A stretch of 64,000 nt of DNA from Maniola hyperantus (taxonomy: Eukaryota; Arthropoda; Insecta; Lepidoptera; Nymphalidae), in contig NC_048556.1 in assembly GCF_902806685.2 (NCBI RefSeq), positions 8,370,001 through 8,434,000 of the forward strand, in the 5' to 3' direction. The notes beneath the pieces are model-generated. The model saw nothing but the letters and a program-made list of their open reading frames with translations. It was not told where the DNA came from and ran no database searches. Position numbers and translations under genes: made by a program. Positions 45,570 to 56,036 of this stretch are shown piece by piece. Every line of letters starts with the position of its first letter. Position 1 is the first letter of the stretch.

Positions 45570-45629
45570 TTTCATAAAAATCTGGTAGCACTAGAAACGT
45601 CAAAAAATGCTGTTTAATTAAAAATTCGA

Positions 45630-45815
45630 CTATAGTCGTCCGAGTCCTTGGCAATGTGTACCGTACCTACTGTTATGGGTCTATTCAGGGGGTATCTTCT
45701 GGGGCGTATAGTCTTCGCCCGCGTTACTGTCTGTCTTCGTGGTCAGTCCTTGAGCGCCTTGGCGCGGTCGAGGCGCCGCGCGACGCATCTCCACGTCGAG
45801 TGGTAATGTGTAGTG
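45630..45815 (-). pseudogene. Decayed duplicate of the last LEO1 exon
   Basis: On the plus strand the blocks TCTTCTGGGGCGTATAGTCT, CAGTCCTTGAGCGCCTTGGC and GCATCTCCACGTCGAG match, in the same order, TCTTCTGGGGCGTATTGTCA, GAGTCCTTGAGTGCCTTGGC and GCGTCTCCACGTCCGAG of the real exon at 45,821-46,005. Small deletions break the frame in the middle, although both ends read in the LEO1 frame. GGTCTATTC next to the stop codon is also copied. A second shorter piece (CGTCCGAGTCCTTGGCA) lies at 45,636-45,655. It lies in the LEO1 3' UTR. Confidence 0.8.
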
Positions 45816-45820
45816 TAGGT

Positions 45821-47885
45821 CTATTCACTACCGCTGTGGGAGCCGGAGTCGCTCTGGCTCTTCTGGGGCGTATTGTCATCCCCCGCATCGCTGCCTTCGT
45901 CGTCCGAGTCCTTGAGTGCCTTGGCACGGTCAAGGCGCCGCGCGCGACGCGTCTCCACGTCCGAGCCCTCCGACTCGGACGAGTAGATGGCAGCACCCGC
46001 ACTCGCTGGAAGAAACAAAGAGAAAAATGTAAGATCTTTCTGCATGACATTTTTGGTTGCAGTTAAAAGTAACTGTTTTATTAGAAAGAGACAAAATTTT
46101 GACTGGTGACATGTTGGTGGCCTTGTTTCATGATTGCATACGTGTGTGTGCATTGCATTCGTGTTTGCACATTATGTGTGCGTATCTGTTTGCGTGTGCG
46201 TACGTGTATCTGCGTGTGACTCACCTTTCTGGCCAGCCTTGTACTTGTTCTTGATGGCTGCGAGGGAGACTCCGCCCTCGTCCTCGGAGTCGTCATGCCT
46301 GGCGGCGCCCCGGCCTCCGCTCGCGGCCCCGGCGCGGCGCTTCGGCCGAGTGGAGGCTCGTGAACGCATGGCCGCACGGAGCTCCATTTCCTCTTTCTTG
46401 AATTGAAATGAAAGGGAAATGGTTGAATTTGTGCACTATTCTAATAAGAAAATATTTTAGAAATAATGTGTTATTATTCTAGCGAGCCAAAATTGATTGA
46501 ATTTCTTGGTTATCAGTTTGCATCAATATCTTGATGTAAACTGATAACCAAGAAATTCAAATTTTAAAAACTAATAACTTCACATGCTGTATTTTTATTT
46601 TTAAAAACTTTTTGTGGCTGTCTAAACACTTCTCTTCACTCGCCCGCTACATCGTCACAACTCAACTCTCCGAGGAACATTTCCCATGCATGTCATTACT
46701 TCAGATGTGTCAGATTGCTATGCATTTTGAGTGAACTAAGGAACAGCCGAGTACCTGTCTACCTTATTTCTTTGCTCCCTTGTTACAACTCTAACGATTC
46801 TTACCTTAAGCTGGTACTTCCTATCAGCATCAGGATCGCTTCCGACTTGCGACAGTATCTTGATGGCGGATGTCTTCGTAGAGCGATCAGCGACCGAGAG
46901 TGTCATCTTTCTGTGCGTGAACGAGTCAGTGGAGTGAGGCCTGAAGGACAGCTTTGTGCGGAACACTGCCTGCCCTTGAAGACCTGTGCCTTGACGGACG
47001 AACAGATGGTTGTGGTCACCCTGTAAATATAACAATAAGTAAAGCAATAAGAGTGCATATAAATCTGCCCCACGATTGTCTAAGAAAAACGTATCCCACC
47101 AAAAACATTTCATAAAAATTTGGTTGCTAAGACTCACAAGTTTATAATGCTTTCACTGTTAAAAAGTTATGAGATCTCTAGTAGAGCCAACCCTCTAGCT
47201 GAGCTACGATTTGTTCTGTCCATGGGGACTTTACAAACCCTACATTTCTGGGTTTTAAGTCTACAAGGAATAGTCTACGGTAGTAATAATAAACGGTCTG
47301 TATGCTATTTACAGTACCCAGCAGAAAATATTGTACATTGTACCTTTAGAAGGAGATAGCGTTTTTGTAGAGCGTTGTATCTGTATATGAGACCGACAAA
47401 ACGTCACATATGTATGAGTGACAGAGACAATGCTCCACGAAGCCGAAACCTCTTTCTAATAGTCGATGTATATTATTTCCTGCCGGCTACTGTACTTACA
47501 ACGCTAACTATGGGCCTCATAAGAAAGCTCAGCGGGCGATGGAGAGAGCTATGCTTGGAGTTCCTCTACGTGATCAAATCAGAAATGAGGAGATCCGTAG
47601 GAGAACTAGAGTAACCGACATAGTTGCAAAGCTAAATGGCAATGGCAATGGCAAAATAAAGGCAATGGGCGGGGCACATAGTTCGTACAACCGATAGACG
47701 TTGGGGTCCCAAGGTGCTGGAATGGCGACCTCGCACCGGAAGACGCAGCGTTGGAAGACCCCCTCACTAGGTGGACGGACGACATCAGACGAGTCGCAGG
47801 GAGCCGCTGGATCCAGGCGGCGCAAGACCGTGGCGTGTGGAAGTCCCTACAAGAGACCTATGTCCAGCAGAGGTCGTCTATTGGT

Positions 47886-47918
<33 letters not shown>

Positions 47919-47919
47919 C

Positions 47920-47996
<77 letters not shown>

Positions 47997-50900
47997 CTGT
48001 ACTTACAAGCAAAGGCTGTTTGTAAACGTCGAATATCTCGGAGCCGAGGTGCAGGGACATGCTGCCGTCGGACCACTTGACCATGCGCGCGTTGGACTCC
48101 TTTATAGCGTTGCCTTCCTTGTCGAACGCCGTGCGCCAGCGCATCGTGTTCTCCACTTTCAGCTTTAATCTGTTAACAAAACACTCAAAATATACAGGAT
48201 GTAACCAGAACGCTAGCAAAAACGACACGAAAAGACAGGTGATCTTATTATAGTATTTAGTGTTTTGTGGTATCATATCAGTAATGATATGATACCTCAT
48301 AAATCTTTATTTTGTAAAAGTTCACGATATACCAGTCATATCAGTACCCTTATCTCAGTACCCATATTATAAATGTGAAAGTGTGTTTGTTTGATGGTTT
48401 GTTGGTTTGTTGGTTTATTGGTTTGTTGGTTTGTCCTTCAATCACGTCGCAACGGAGCAACGGATGGACGTGATCTTTAGATCTGGAAAATGATATAGGC
48501 TACTTTTTATCCCGAGAAATCAAAGAGTTCCCACGGGATTTTTAAAAACCTAAATCCACGCGTACGAAGTCGCGGGCATCAGCTAGTTGCAAATAAAACA
48601 TTTATTGATGCTAAAGGTAAACGAACGTTGCGTAAGTAGGCCATTCGGAGTCCATGCCACGTCGTAGGTAGAGCGTTGACCCCAGTTTTGAACGCTATAC
48701 ATTGCGGGTTTGAAAAATACTAAATCACTAAAACTACAAAATGAGGCAAATGATTATTGGATTAGATAGTATAACAATAACGTTATGTTTTTGCTAGCGT
48801 TCTGGTTACACCCTGTATAGGATGTAATTAGAACGCTAGACCAAAGACAGTTCACATTACCGATGATTGCTGATAAGATACCACAAAAAAAACCGCAAAG
48901 AAAAATAATTAAAAACCCTGTTTGTAAAAGTCCGCAATGTATTGCAAATAAAACATCTGACGTCTTATATTATGTTAGGTCTCCACTCTCCATCGAGAGA
49001 CAATTGCGCAATTGGCCAAGTGGTTTGCCAAGCACCGTCCATACCTTGGGTAAATAGACCAATAAGTAAATTATTTCTTACCTAGCTCTTCCTTCCTCGT
49101 CCAAAGTCTCTTCCTCATCAATCTCGTCCTCATACGTGTTGGGATCATAAGGCCTGGTCTCCACTGACAAGAAGTTGGGCAACTTGACAAAGTGCAACTC
49201 TTTGCCCAGCTCTGTCCAAATCTTGGGCATGTCCACGTCTATACGAGTCTCGGGGATTTCCACTTCCTCTTCTTCTTCCGGTTTGTCTTTGGCTTGCTGA
49301 AATAAAATGTAAGGACAACAAGAATGAATTTATATTATTATTTTCTTCATAAGTAAAACCTGATGTAAAATCCATTTCATTATTTTTTAGCTTACTCACC
49401 TCATCACCACTGCCTCTACCTTCATCACCAGAGCGTCTGTCATCATCAGATCGTCCGCGGCTCCGACTTCTGGACCTTGAGCGTGATCTAGATCTGGATC
49501 GCGATCTCTCTGATCCCTTGTCCTTTTCTCCTTCGTTATCTGTGCTGATGTCTGACGCGTCACCAAATAGAGCATCAGCTGTCACTGTAATATAGAAGGT
49601 AAAAGAAGATATAAAACATGCCTTCAAAGTCGAAGTCAAAGGCGCCATATCCACGGTCGAGAGAATCGCAACGATTTCGTCCTAGTATATGATAATCTCA
49701 ACGGTGCAGCGATAATTATTCACAACGAAACGCCACGAGACCGCAACGGATCGCCGCGTGACTTGACCGCATCTCCTCGTTGCGCCTCTCATCTGTGCAA
49801 TTCTCGACAGATTCGCGGCGAACACGTCGCGTAAAGTGGCGGTATCGCCGCAAGACTCGACGGTATCGTCGCGAGACTCAATGGTATCGCCGCGAGACAC
49901 AAGTCCGTGACGCTATACTCGCCCAGAGTCACTCGTCGTATAGCCGCGATACTCTCGCCCGTGGAGATAGCGCCAAAGCCAAAATAGGTACCATTATACA
50001 CTTCTTGATTGTCAATCGTTGAATATGTAAGATAATTGATGTAACGGTGATATTAATAATTAATGACGTAAATTTAAAACTAAGGCTACAAGGATTATAA
50101 GAGCTCACAACGAATTCAGCCGGTTATTGGCATTGTACCATTGTATTGTACACTCCTTGATTGTCGATTATTATCAAAGCTGTTAAAGCAACTAATTCCT
50201 AAGCTTTACCTGTGTCAGGTTTTTCTTGATTGTCATCATCAGAGTCAACAATTTGTTTAGACTTCTTCTTGCTAGGCTTGTTGCTAGTGTCCGATCCACT
50301 GTCCGAGCCCTTCTTACGCTTAGCACCTTTCGATCCCTCACCACCACTCTCTGAGTCTGATAGAACTGCCCTTTTTTTCTTGTCCGCTGAAATCAAAATG
50401 GCAAGTAATTTATCAAAATAAGTATAAGTATAGCTTTAGTGGTTAATAAAGACATCAGCCTTCTAGTTAAAGGGTTGGGGGTTCGGTCCTGGGTACGCTA
50501 CTCTAAACTTTTCGGAATTATTTGCGTTTTGTATTACTATATATCACTTGCTTCAATGGTGAAGGAAACCTGCATGCCTGAGAGTTCTCCATAATGTACT
50601 CAAAGGTATGTGAAGTCTGCCAATCTACACTAGGCCAGCGTGGCGGACTATTGCCTGAACACTTCTCATTTTGAGAGGAGACCTGTGTTCAGTATTGAGC
50701 CGGCGATGGGTTGTTGATGATCATGATGACGTATTATGTTACCTGCGTTCCCTTCAGAGGCATTCGAACTTTTTGACCGTGACCTTGAGCGACTTTTGGA
50801 CTTTGATTTACTTCTTGATCTTGACTTTGAGTGTCTGGATCCAGATCTGTAAATATATTACAGTACTTAACTGAAGAAAATACAAAAGGAAAAATTGTTG

Positions 50901-53436
50901 AGTATAACATTTGAGAGTGGAGTGGAGTGGTTAGGATGTCTGTCTTCTAATCGGTGTTCGGGAGTTCGATCCCGGGCACGCACCTTTAACTTTTCGGAGT
51001 TATGTGCATTTTAAGTAATTAAATATCACTTGTTTTAACAGTGAAAGAAAACATAGTGAAGAAACCTGCATGCCTAAGAGTTCTCCATATTAATGGTGTG
51101 TGAAGTCTACCAATCTGCACATGGCCAGCATGGTAGACTATGGCCAAAACCCTTCTCTCTCCGAGGAGACCCGTCTGTAGTGAGCCGCCGATGGCTTGAT
51201 CATGATGATGATGATGAAGCAAAATAGGTAGCAATGCAGGTAAAATGTCTGTTAAAAAATCACAACATGATAACAATACACACCTTGATCTGCTTTTCGA
51301 CTTTTCCTTAGCCTCTCCATCGTCAATCATGAGGTTCGGAGAGTTTGATCTACTGTCAGAAACATCTGGTCTAGCAGGACTTTTAGACCTCGATGACGCA
51401 CTTCCAGACCTTGACCTGGACTTCCTACTCTTAGGACTCCCACTACGCGATCGGCTTTTCGCAGCTTGGGACTTAGGACTGGGTGAACGAGACTGTGATC
51501 GAGATTTTGGACTTTGCGACCTTGATTTAGGGCTTTGCGAGCGGGATTTAGGACTCTGTGACCTTGATTTGGGACTTTGCGACCTGGATTTAGGAGTCTG
51601 TGATCGGGATTTTGGACTTTGTGGTCCAGATTTTGGACTGCCAGAACGGGATCTAGCACTTCCTGAACCGCTTCTTGAGTGTGATCTAGATTTTGAGGCT
51701 CTTGGTGATTTCGTAGCATTGGACTTTGGGCTGGCATTAGACTTAGGGCTGGCATTGGATTTTGGACTGGCATTGGACTTTGGACTGGATGAGCCAGACT
51801 TATTGCTGTGAGCGGAGCCTGATCTCTGAGACCCTGCTGGAGAGTTGGACTTGCTTCTGGAAACATTTGAAGCATTGGATGATTTCCTTGAACGCCCAGA
51901 TCGTGCCGACTTGTTTGATTTTGGAGATTCACTTCCCGATTTTTGTGGGCTTCTTGATGGAGATCTAAAAACAAAGATTTTTATATAATAATTTGAAACT
52001 CATAAGTGCTATGAGTAATTTGACAGATGTTCCCAATGCAAAGAGAAAATTACAGGTAAAATCCCCAAATTGTTATTAGCTTACTTTTGGATAAGTTGAA
52101 CACGCCATATGGTTCAGAGCAGATTTAAATATTAGCAACTAGATGTTGCCCGCGACTTCGTCCGCGTGATTTCGGTTTTTAAAAAACCCATGGCAACTCT
52201 TTGATTTTCCGAGATCAAAAGGAGCTTATGTCCTTTCCCGGGTTGTACGTTATCTCTGTACCAAATTTCATTAAAATCGGTTGAACAGATGGGTCGTAAA
52301 AAGCTAGCAGACAGACAGACGGACACTCTGAGTTTTAGCTTAAAAAAATTTAAGCCTGTATGTAATTAATGAGTTTTATGCATGCCCATTAATTGATAGG
52401 TGTGAAATTTGGCATGCAGATAGTTATTATGACGTAGCCATCCGCTATTTTTGGGTATTTAACCTTTAAGGGGGTAAAATAGGGGTTTCAAATTGGTGGA
52501 GTCCATGCGGACGAAGTCATAGGCATAAGCTAGTTTGATGTTAAACCTAAGAACATACATACTTAATCCTATATCAACTTAGTGTTAGTCAAAGTCTATA
52601 AAATGAATTTATATAAGCGGGGCTACAATATTATCTTGGGATGAAGAAATATTTCTTACCGAGACTGACTGCCCTCTTTTCCTGAGGGGGCAGGGCTAGG
52701 GCTCTTACTACGGCTACCAGTAGAAGCACTATCAGACTCTGACCCAGAATCTGTGTCTGAAAATTAATAGGTAAATGCTTTATTATTAATAGCTTAAGTA
52801 TTATTAACCATTAGGTAAGTATAAAATAAAGTTATCTATATTTGACCAACATAATGTCATATTTAGGTATGAGTGAGGTTCTACAAAGCCAAAATCTCTT
52901 TCTAAAGAAAAATTGCCTTTTAGTTTTTTAGTTTTGTGACGTGCAAATGATATTCAACCTAAAGGATGGTCATGTAATTTTATGGCTGATGTTACTTAGT
53001 ACCTACATGTATGTACTCGATTAACTTACTGATTAACATGTTACTACACTACTTAAACCTGGGTCTAGAAACTTGACATACATAAATTATAGTCCAGAAA
53101 GGCTGGGATGGATGATGGCTGTTCATGATCACTTAACTTCATATTATCATGTTATTAGATTAGTGGCTACCTAGAGCAGCTGTTTACAAACAAGTCTGAA
53201 TAAGTTTTTAAGCCTGTCTAATCTAAGGTTTAGAGTAATTGTTATGTTATGAATTATATATTACATATTACAGCAAATAGACACAATAGGTACAACAAAG
53301 TGTTTGTACAATTGATTTTTACCAAAACAAGAAATTTAAAGCATAAAATAATATAAAAAATACATAAAAATAGACACAAACAGACAGAAAACAAAATCAA
53401 CTCACCGCCCGAAATATTCTTCGTTTTCGGTGCCAT
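45821..53436 (-). CDS. Leo1: RNA polymerase-associated protein LEO1 (PAF1 complex)
   Basis: Eleven exons on the minus strand: 53,436-53,406; 52,756-52,660; 51,964-51,284; 50,846-50,743; 50,386-50,210; 49,584-49,400; 49,296-49,082; 48,169-48,007; 47,020-46,805; 46,396-46,225; 46,005-45,821. All have GT-AG sites and matching phase; total 2,226 bases, 741 residues. LEO1 is a nuclear PAF1-complex subunit that travels with RNA polymerase II and supports histone modification during elongation. The conserved domain (about residues 435-640) is clear: FVKLPNFLSVETRPYDPNTY, MRWRTAFDKEGNAIKESNAR, HLFVRQGTGLQGQAVFRTKL and FRPHSTDSFTHRKMTL. The N-terminal half is low-complexity: exon 3 carries SPKSNA and SPKSRSQ repeats, exon 6 an RS run (SRSRSRSRSRSRSRG). 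The C-terminus is acidic and Ser-rich. Drosophila's homologue is called Atu. Introns hold many repeats. Confidence 0.96.
46497..46560. repeat. 64-bp near-perfect hairpin in a LEO1 intron
   Basis: Two 30-base arms (TTGAATTTCTTGGTTATCAG onward, and the complement ending GATAACCAAGAAATTCAA) with one mismatch and a four-base TATC loop. It lies between LEO1 exons 9 and 10 and has no similarity to the named repeat families. A small foldback element or a small-RNA precursor are both possible. Confidence 0.9.
47322..47500. repeat. Repeat family P in LEO1 intron
   Basis: AGAAGGAGATAGCGTTTTTG, GAGCGTTGTATCTGTATATG, GACCGACAAAACGTCACATA and CGATGTATATTATTTCCTGC. The same words, partly inverted, are found at 27,930-28,110 in Ig-A intron 7. 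Confidence 0.55.
47505..47996 (+). mobile_element. RTE-type LINE 3' end with (GAT)n tail
   Basis: Read on the plus strand with small frameshifts it encodes KAQRAMERAMLGVPLRDQIR, NEEIRR, then RWGPKVLEWRPRTGRRSVGR, WTDDIRRVAGSRWIQAAQDR and QETYVQQ. It is followed by a GAT microsatellite of about 110 bases (47,886-47,996) with one GAC interruption. RTE elements characteristically end in such simple tails. It lies antisense in the LEO1 intron between exons 8 and 9. The long runs of Asp, Met or His seen in open frames here are only the microsatellite. Confidence 0.85.
48191..48819. mobile_element. Inverted-repeat element, family N, with nested family A
   Basis: Left end TATACAGGATGTAACCAGAA and right end TTCTGGTTACACCCTGTATA are inverted repeats extending through CGCTAGCAAAA. 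It is split by a family A repeat at 48,357-48,588. A further inverted fragment starts at 48,820 (GGATGTAATTAGAACGCTAG), so two copies lie end to end. An intact-length relative is at 54,244-54,479. Located in the LEO1 intron between exons 7 and 8. Confidence 0.8.
48357..48588 (+). mobile_element. Helitron-like repeat, family A (nested)
   Basis: ACCCATATTATAAATGTGAA, a run of GGTTTGTTGGTTT, CAATCACGTCGCAACGGAGC, TACTTTTTATCCCGAGAAAT and GCGGGCATCAGCTAGTTG. It is inserted within the family N element. Confidence 0.8.
49838..49903. repeat. 21-bp tandem repeat in a LEO1 intron
   Basis: Three units of the pattern GGTATCGCCGCGAGACTCGA with small changes, inside a CG-rich 300-base segment (49,700-49,985) that stands out from the AT-rich surroundings. 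The segment lies in the intron between exons 5 and 6. Confidence 0.7.
50440..50735 (+). mobile_element. tRNA-derived SINE, family I (LEO1 intron 4)
   Basis: GTTGGGGGTTCGGTCCTGGG B-box-like head, CCTGCATGCCTGAGAGTTCT, GAGGAGACCTGTGTTCAGTA and a TGATGATCATGATGAC tail. Antisense to LEO1; its tail ends about ten bases from the donor of LEO1 exon 4. Confidence 0.82.
50920..51220 (+). mobile_element. tRNA-derived SINE, family I (LEO1 intron 3)
   Basis: GTGGTTAGGATGTCTGTCTT and GAGTTCGATCCCGGGCACGC head, CCTGCATGCCTAAGAGTTCT, CCGAGGAGACCCGTCTGTAG and a (GAT)n tail. Same orientation as the neighbouring copy. Confidence 0.82.
52139..52335 (-). mobile_element. Helitron-like repeat, family A (LEO1 intron 2)
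   Basis: ACTAGATGTTGCCCGCGACT, CTCTTTGATTTTCCGAGATC, CCAAATTTCATTAAAATCGG and GCTAGCAGACAGACAGACGG. It is the inverted family A layout with the full middle part. Confidence 0.78.
52380..52535 (+). mobile_element. Short repeat, family B (LEO1 intron 2)
   Basis: GTGAAATTTGGCATGCAGAT, TTAAGGGGGTAAAATAGGGG and CATAGGCATAAGCTAGTTT in family B order, 45 bases from the family A copy. Confidence 0.7.
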
Positions 53437-53854
53437 TTTAGCGAGTAAACTGTTTTAATGCAATTAAACCACTAAATAAACCTAACTCTACACAAACATA
53501 CGATAAATAGTCCAAATTGCAATTTGTATATTGTAATTTTTTTAGGTTATTTGCAAACAAATAAACCACATAAACCTCACGAACTTCGGAGCAAAACTTG
53601 GCAAAACGATACGCTTTTTTTACTGGCTTTACAGCTCTGGGTTCTAGCCTTTTAAAACCTAACGAAACTCCATCGCACACTCTTTGCGTCATCAACATTT
53701 AACACAGACGATTAATTTTTCCCGAACACCATGAGACAAGATGAAAAACTTCTGCTCAGAACTTTTATGCAAATTGCAAACTGTAGGTACCTAACTACTC
53801 AGTGACCGGTTTGCTAGCTGAAGACCGCGACTTTTTGTCTGGTGGAAGGCTTCA

Positions 53855-54155
53855 GTCGTAGCTAGACTCCTAGAGTTACCACCCTACCGGCAAAGCATAC
53901 TGCCAAGCGATTTAGCGTTCCGGTACGATGCCGCGTAGTGGGTGTATGGGTTTAATAAATACTGCCATATCCTTTCAAGGTTAGCCCGCTTCTATCCTAA
54001 GATAGACACCAAACCTAAGAAGAAGATAGGCTAGTCTAGTAGACTAGTCTAGAGTAGTCTAGTAGTCTAGAGCTAGTAGACTGCATCATCACTTGACACT
54101 TACCAGTCACCAAAGGTGAGATTACAGTCAAGGGCTAACTTGTATCTGAATAATA
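53855..54155 (+). mobile_element. SINE family J, 3' part
   Basis: CACCCTACCGGCAAAGCATA, TTCCGGTACGATGCCGCGTA, GGTTTAATAAATACTGCCAT and the end GAGATTACAGTCAAGGGCTA. A CTAGTCTAG-rich insertion of about 60 bases (54,025-54,075) interrupts it. Confidence 0.7.
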
Positions 54156-54243
54156 ATATATAAAAAAAAACACTTTCGCATTTATAATATGGGTACCTAC
54201 TGATGGGTAATGAGGTAGTGTCACTGTACCTATTAGCACAGAA

Positions 54244-54479
54244 TATACAGGATGTAACCAGAACGCTAGCAAAAGCTTAGCGCTATTTGTTATACTACCT
54301 AAACCACTTGCCTCATTTTGTAGCTTTAGTGATTTAGTATTTTTCAAACCCGCAATGCCCCGCCTACGCCTACTTATGCAACGTATTTTTCTTCGTGTTT
54401 TTTGTGGTATCATATTCAGTAATCATCAGTACTTTCACTTGTCTTCATTTTTGCCAGCGTTCTGGTTACACTCTGTATA
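54244..54479. mobile_element. Inverted-repeat element, family N, 236 bp
   Basis: TATACAGGATGTAACCAGAA at the left and TTCTGGTTACACTCTGTATA at the right, inverted over about 25 bases. The interior words (GGTATCATATTCAGTAATCA, AGTGATTTAGTATTTTTCAA) are shared with the copies at 48,191 and 48,820. No transposase. Confidence 0.85.
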
Positions 54480-54570
54480 ATAATAGTTGCTATTATAATT
54501 AGGTAGGTAATAGAAATAGAAGCCGTAAGAAGCGTTGATGGTCTAGTGGTAAAGACGTCTGCTTCCTATT

Positions 54571-54571
<1 letters not shown>

Positions 54572-54603
<32 letters not shown>
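54572..54603. repeat. 32-base guanine homopolymer
   Basis: An uninterrupted G run directly after a tRNA-like SINE head (GATGGTCTAGTGGTAAAGAC). In an AT-rich genome this is exceptional. It could be a slippage-expanded SINE segment or an assembly or sequencing artefact; its true length is uncertain. Confidence 0.9.
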
Positions 54604-54605
<2 letters not shown>

Positions 54606-56036
54606 GTTCGAAGGCTTCCAGTGGGCCTGCATAGATTGGTGGTGATGATGACTTTATTGTCTAGTACGTTAATTCGAATGATATCTTCTATTACAACAAT
54701 TTATTTATTTTACATCATTTTTGATCATAAATAATTCATCGTATTCGAAACAATATCAATTCATAAAAATATATCACTTCATTCATCGTCATAATAAAAT
54801 TAGTTTTTAATGTCAAAATTTATGTTTATATGTTTATTCACTCACGCATTAGTCGCCTCAATGGCGTAGACCTCCCCCAAATCTCTCCAAAGCTCCCTAT
54901 CTCGAGCTTTCCTCATCCAGTCCGGTCCTACATTTTGGGCAAAAATATCCCGCCATCTCTTTCTTTGTCGTCCTCTTTTCCTTTTTCTGTTTCTTGGAAT
55001 GGAAATGGATGATGATGATAATCCAAACTATATTATGTACTAATTGTGAGAGGTACTTGATATAATCTTCTTCATAAGCCTGAACAAGATCTATTTCGCT
55101 TCCGTTCTTGAATAATCTAGATCATGTTACAAAATTACATTCTGAATCTGACGTGACGGCGCGGCGATGAAACAAAATTCATTGGTTACTTTCAAGTGGG
55201 TATACCTTTTGCGATTTACTTTAAAACTAAGAACATTGGTTTAAGGTTCAAATTCATAAATCTAACTGAATTAAGCTACGATTGTTAAACGGAGGGTTGT
55301 CGCTTGGGAGGAAATCCAAATCCATACTAATATTATAAATGCGAAAGTGTGCCTGTCTGGCTTAGCAGTTTCGAAGATTATGTGCTACTGAAATAGCTGA
55401 CCTATGGTTTCACTTTATTCAAAAAGAAACATGTGTTTTTGCGCCTTTCTCCGGAATCAACTTTGAAACGGCTACACCGATTTTGATGGGATTTTCACAA
55501 AACATGAGTTTGCATAGAGGGATCTTTTTCCTAATCACAATATATGTATACTTCCATCCATGAGAAAATAGTTATATGTATGTAGTTAAGTACCTACCTA
55601 CCTATAAGTACTTATTCCTACGCAACAGAAGTCGCAATCAACTGTGACTGCTGAAATAATAGTAGGTTATAGGTAGATACTAGATATAGTATACCTATAG
55701 TACTGCTACAAGAGTTCCGAATGCGCTCTGGTCTGAGAAGAAGTACCTAGCAATAGTAGGTAGGTGCCTACCTACCTGTCCCAAATCAAAGCTTAGCACA
55801 TTGGTTTAAGGTTAAAATTCATAAATCTAACTGAATTAAGCTACGATTGTTGCAATTATTACTTTTTATACTAATCCCCTGTGATAAGGATAAGGAACAA
55901 CCCTAGCTGCTTGCATCTGTTCCTTCTGAATGGACATATTCAATGGGACCCATTTTTTCCTTCACCAACTTTACCGTCAAGTCGAAACTCAAACCGTTTA
56001 CTACCGGCTACCGCCAGTCGAACGCCGCCAGCCGCG

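Larger units (their letters stand above)
53437..56036. other. Divergent intergenic region between LEO1 and the CARD gene
   Basis: Must hold the promoters of LEO1 (minus) and the CARD exon (plus). I see no TATA box near the LEO1 start, as usual for a housekeeping gene. Identified contents: SINE J tail (53,855-54,155), family N element (54,244-54,479), a 32-base G run (54,572-54,603), an RTE-like fragment (54,840-55,022), a family A variant (55,318-55,560). A block with GGTTTAAGGTTCAAATTCAT and CTGAATTAAGCTACGATTGT occurs twice (55,240-55,290 and 55,802-55,852). Confidence 0.6.

Noticed and set aside
47701..48300. Open frames with long Asp, Met, His or Ile runs
   Set aside because: They are the six translations of the (GAT)n microsatellite tail of an RTE LINE, overlapping LEO1 exon 8 on the other strand.
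49780..50022. 80-codon Arg/Tyr-rich open frame
   Set aside because: It is a translation of the CG-rich 21-bp repeat region inside a LEO1 intron.
51245..51974. Open frames of 188 (+) and 215 (-) codons over LEO1 exon 3
   Set aside because: They are shadow frames of the repetitive SPK/RS coding exon; the true frame is fixed by splice phase and by the MIDDGEAKEK continuation.
53438..53698. 86-codon minus-strand open frame just upstream of LEO1
   Set aside because: It lies in the expected LEO1 leader or promoter, shows no domain, and ends next to the LEO1 start; probably chance.
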